From Gracilibacteraceae bacterium (GTDB lineage: Bacteria; Bacillota; Desulfitobacteriia; Desulfitobacteriales; Syntrophobotulaceae), in the NCBI GenBank assembly GCA_031255985.1, contig JAIRRL010000222.1, positions 1 through 7,750 of the forward strand: a stretch of 7,750 bases of DNA, in the 5' to 3' direction. Made by a program: the position numbers and the translations under genes. The notes below the pieces were generated by a model. That model was not told the DNA's origin. It ran no database searches and was given only the letters and a program-made list of their open reading frames with translations. Positions 5,609-7,750 of this stretch are shown in pieces; position 1 is the stretch's first letter; each line of letters begins with the position of its first letter.

Positions 5609-7750
5609 AGATTCCCGAAATCGCAGTGGTGGCGCTGATGGGCGTGTCCGGTAGCGGAAAATCCACTTTCGCCCAAAAATATTTCAAGCCTACGGAGGTG
5701 CTGTCCTCCGACTATTTCCGCGCCCTCATTTCCGATGATGAAAACAATCAATTCGTGACCTCCCAAGCGTTTGACACGCTGTATTATGTCGCCAACAAGC
5801 GGCTGGAGCTTGGGCTTATGACCGTCATAGACGCGACAAATGTACAAAAAGAAGCCCGTGCGTCGGTCTTGCATCTTGCAAAAGAACAAAATTGTCATGC
5901 CGTCGCAATCGTCTTGGATATGCCGGAAAAATTGTGTAGGGCGCGCAACAAGCAGCGCCCAGACCGTGATTTCGGTGGTCATGTCATTACTCGGCAGCGT
6001 GAGCAGTTACGCCGCTCTATTAAGTTTTTGCAAAAAGATGGCTTCCGTTTTGTGTATGTGCTGAAAAGCGAAGATAATATTGAAAATGTTGAGATAATCC
6101 GCACGCCGTTATGGAACAACAAAAAGAGCGAAACCGGTCCGTTTGACATTATTGGTGACGTTCACGGCTGTTATGACGAGCTTTGCGCCCTACTTGATAG
6201 GCTCGGATATTCGGTTGATAAAGTAAAATATACCGCTGCCCCGCCGGAAGGACGCAGAGCGGTATTTCTCGGTGATCTCTGCGACAGAGGCCTGAAAAAC
6301 ATTGAAGTGCTTCGCCTTGTTATGGGCATGGTTAAGTCGGGTGCTGCTTATTGTATCGCCGGAAACCATGACGTTAAACTACTGAAACATTTGCGCGGCT
6401 CCAAAGTGCAGTTGACACATGGGCTTGACAAAACCGTTGAACAATTAAGCGCTGAAAGTGAAGAATTTGTCGCGGAAGTGAAAACCTTTTTAGACAGTCT
6501 TATCAGCCATTATGTTTTCGACAGCGGCAAATTGGTGGTTGCCCACGCTGGGTTGAAAGAAAAATATCATGGGCGCGGCAGCGGTCGTGTTCGAGATTTT
6601 TGTTTATATGGCGATACAACGGGCGAAACCGACGAATACGGCTTGCCGGTACGTTTGCCGTGGGCGAATGAGTATCGCGGTAAACCGGCGGTCGTCTACG
6701 GACACACGCCCACACCGGAGGTTGAAGCAATCAACAACACGTTCTGTATTGACACAGGCTGTGTTTTCGGCGGAAAGCTGACCGCTTGGCGGTATCCCGA
6801 AAAGGAAATTGTGCAGGTTGAAGCGCAGGAAGAATACTATGCTCCGGCAAAGCCGTTTCTTGATAAGCCTGTCGTAAACGACGATGTATTAAATATTGAC
6901 GATGTGCTGGGGCAGAAATATCTCTCCACCCGTTTGCGTCGTAGTATAAAAATCAACGCAGAAAATTCCGCCGCCGCATTGGAGGTGATGAGCCGTTTTG
7001 CCGCCGACCCCCATTGGCTAATTTATCTGCCTCCCACCATGTCCCCTTGTGAAACAAGCAAGTTGCCGGACTATTTGGAGTATCCTACCGAAGCATTTGA
7101 TTATTACAAAACGCGCGGCGTCGGCAAGGTAGTATGTGAGCAGAAGCACATGGGTTCCCGCGCGGTAATCGTACTGTGCAAAGACGCGGAAACCGCCGCT
7201 CGGCGGTTCAGAGTAAACGACGGCAGCTTTGGGATTATTTACACAAGAACCGGGCGGCGCTTCTTTGACGATGGAGTAACAGAAAATGTTATTTTAACAA
7301 GGCTTCAAACCGTGCTTGCCAATTCAGACTTTTGGAATGACTTTAGTACCGATTGGGTATGCCTTGACACCGAGCTTATGCCGTGGTCTGCGAAAGCACA
7401 AAAATTGTTGGAAGAGCAATACGCCTCTGTCGGGCGCGCCGGGCGAAGCGGGCTGGCGTCGGTAGTTGACACAATAAACAAAGCGGCGGCTGTTCTCGGC
7501 AATAGGTCGGTTGACATAGAAGCTCAGTCCAGCCAAAAAGCGGATTTATTCGCGCTGTTAGAGCGGTATAAGAATCGTGCCGACGCGCTTCATCTATACA
7601 CGGACGCATACCGACGTTACTGTTGGGATGTAAAAAGTCTTGACGATTATCGGATCGCGCCTTTCCATATCCTTGCGATTGAAGGCAAAACGTGGCGCGG
7701 TGAAAACCATATCTGGCACATGGAAACCATCGCCAAGTACATCACCGGAA
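5599..7750 (+). CDS. pnkp: Polynucleotide kinase-phosphatase-ligase of bacterial RNA repair, 3'-truncated by window edge
   Basis: Pnkp is a three-domain end-healing and sealing enzyme for cleaved RNA. The frame is open from the ATG to the right edge (717 codons; about 870 residues expected). The kinase domain (1-170) has the P-loop GVSGSGKST (15-23, Lys21/Ser22), Asp38 in SSDYFR, and lid Arg116/Arg120; these numbers equal those I recall for C. thermocellum Pnkp and support the start. The binuclear metallophosphatase domain (about 180-395) has GDVHG (Asp187, His189), GDLCDRG (Asp226, Arg230), GNHD (256-258), His316 in VAHAG, His369 in YGHTPT and Asp385 in IDTG. The ligase/adenylyltransferase domain has motif I as EQKHMGSRAV with nucleotide-accepting Lys516, then CLDTELMPWSAKAQ, and HIWHMETIAKY at the edge. 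The last ligase motifs are outside. The start overlaps hen1 by 10 bp, with GGGGGTG 8 bases upstream. All visible catalytic residues are intact. Confidence 0.96.
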   Translation, partial: MRIEIPEIAVVALMGVSGSGKSTFAQKYFKPTEVLSSDYFRALISDDENNQFVTSQAFDTLYYVANKRLELGLMTVIDATNVQKEARASVLHLAKEQNCHAVAIVLDMPEKLCRARNKQRPDRDFGGHVITRQREQLRRSIKFLQKDGFRFVYVLKSEDNIENVEIIRTPLWNNKKSETGPFDIIGDVHGCYDELCALLDRLGYSVDKVKYTAAPPEGRRAVFLGDLCDRGLKNIEVLRLVMGMVKSGAAYCIAGNHDVKLLKHLRGSKVQLTHGLDKTVEQLSAESEEFVAEVKTFLDSLISHYVFDSGKLVVAHAGLKEKYHGRGSGRVRDFCLYGDTTGETDEYGLPVRLPWANEYRGKPAVVYGHTPTPEVEAINNTFCIDTGCVFGGKLTAWRYPEKEIVQVEAQEEYYAPAKPFLDKPVVNDDVLNIDDVLGQKYLSTRLRRSIKINAENSAAALEVMSRFAADPHWLIYLPPTMSPCETSKLPDYLEYPTEAFDYYKTRGVGKVVCEQKHMGSRAVIVLCKDAETAARRFRVNDGSFGIIYTRTGRRFFDDGVTENVILTRLQTVLANSDFWNDFSTDWVCLDTELMPWSAKAQKLLEEQYASVGRAGRSGLASVVDTINKAAAVLGNRSVDIEAQSSQKADLFALLERYKNRADALHLYTDAYRRYCWDVKSLDDYRIAPFHILAIEGKTWRGENHIWHMETIAKYITG

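Noticed and set aside
5482..5982. 166-codon minus-strand open frame across the hen1/pnkp junction
   Set aside because: It is antisense to the Pnkp kinase domain, whose P-loop and catalytic residues are unambiguous on the plus strand.

Overview
The window looks like chromosomal DNA of a moderately GC-rich Firmicute-type bacterium (Clostridia or Negativicutes are the best guess; this is inference). The grounds are the pyrB-pyrC order, strong AGGAGG-type ribosome binding sites, TTGACA/TATAAT-like promoters with 17-bp spacers, and a small helix-turn-helix protein of a kind common in Firmicutes. No RNA gene, CRISPR array, insertion sequence, integrase or attachment site was seen.

Left part (1-3326), core metabolism: the 3' three-quarters of pyrB (aspartate carbamoyltransferase) overlaps the start of a complete pyrC (dihydroorotase). 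These are consecutive steps of pyrimidine synthesis in one operon. Convergent to it, with only a 20-bp gap, is a complete serS (seryl-tRNA synthetase) on the minus strand with its own sigma-A-type promoter. This DNA is clearly GC-rich.

Middle part (3327-4223), a control region: a 147-residue XRE/Cro-CI-type regulator (minus strand) is divergent from the next operon. The 304-bp region between them holds three good promoter-like sequences. One minus-strand promoter serves the regulator. Two are on the plus strand: a proximal one just before the small HTH gene, and a distal one that faces the regulator's promoter head-on.

Right part (4224-7750), an RNA-repair operon in less GC-rich DNA: a 69-residue HTH protein, hen1 (3'-terminal RNA ribose 2'-O-methyltransferase) and pnkp (polynucleotide kinase-phosphatase-ligase, running off the right edge). 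In the known bacterial Pnkp/Hen1 system, Pnkp heals the ends of cleaved RNA (5'-OH and 2',3'-cyclic phosphate) and ligates them. Hen1 activates the ligase through its N-terminal half and methylates the 3'-terminal 2'-OH, so that the mended RNA resists being cut again.

The most notable observation is that this hen1 appears to carry an in-frame internal deletion of about 80 codons. It keeps the N-terminal ligase-activating half and the SAM-binding motif, and loses the whole metal-binding catalytic segment (the E..EH motif and the later His). The reading frame, the normal C-terminus and the overlap with pnkp are all preserved. If real, this would be a repair-only Pnkp/Hen1 system in which Hen1 survives as a ligase activator without methylation. 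If not, it is a recent deletion or an assembly collapse.
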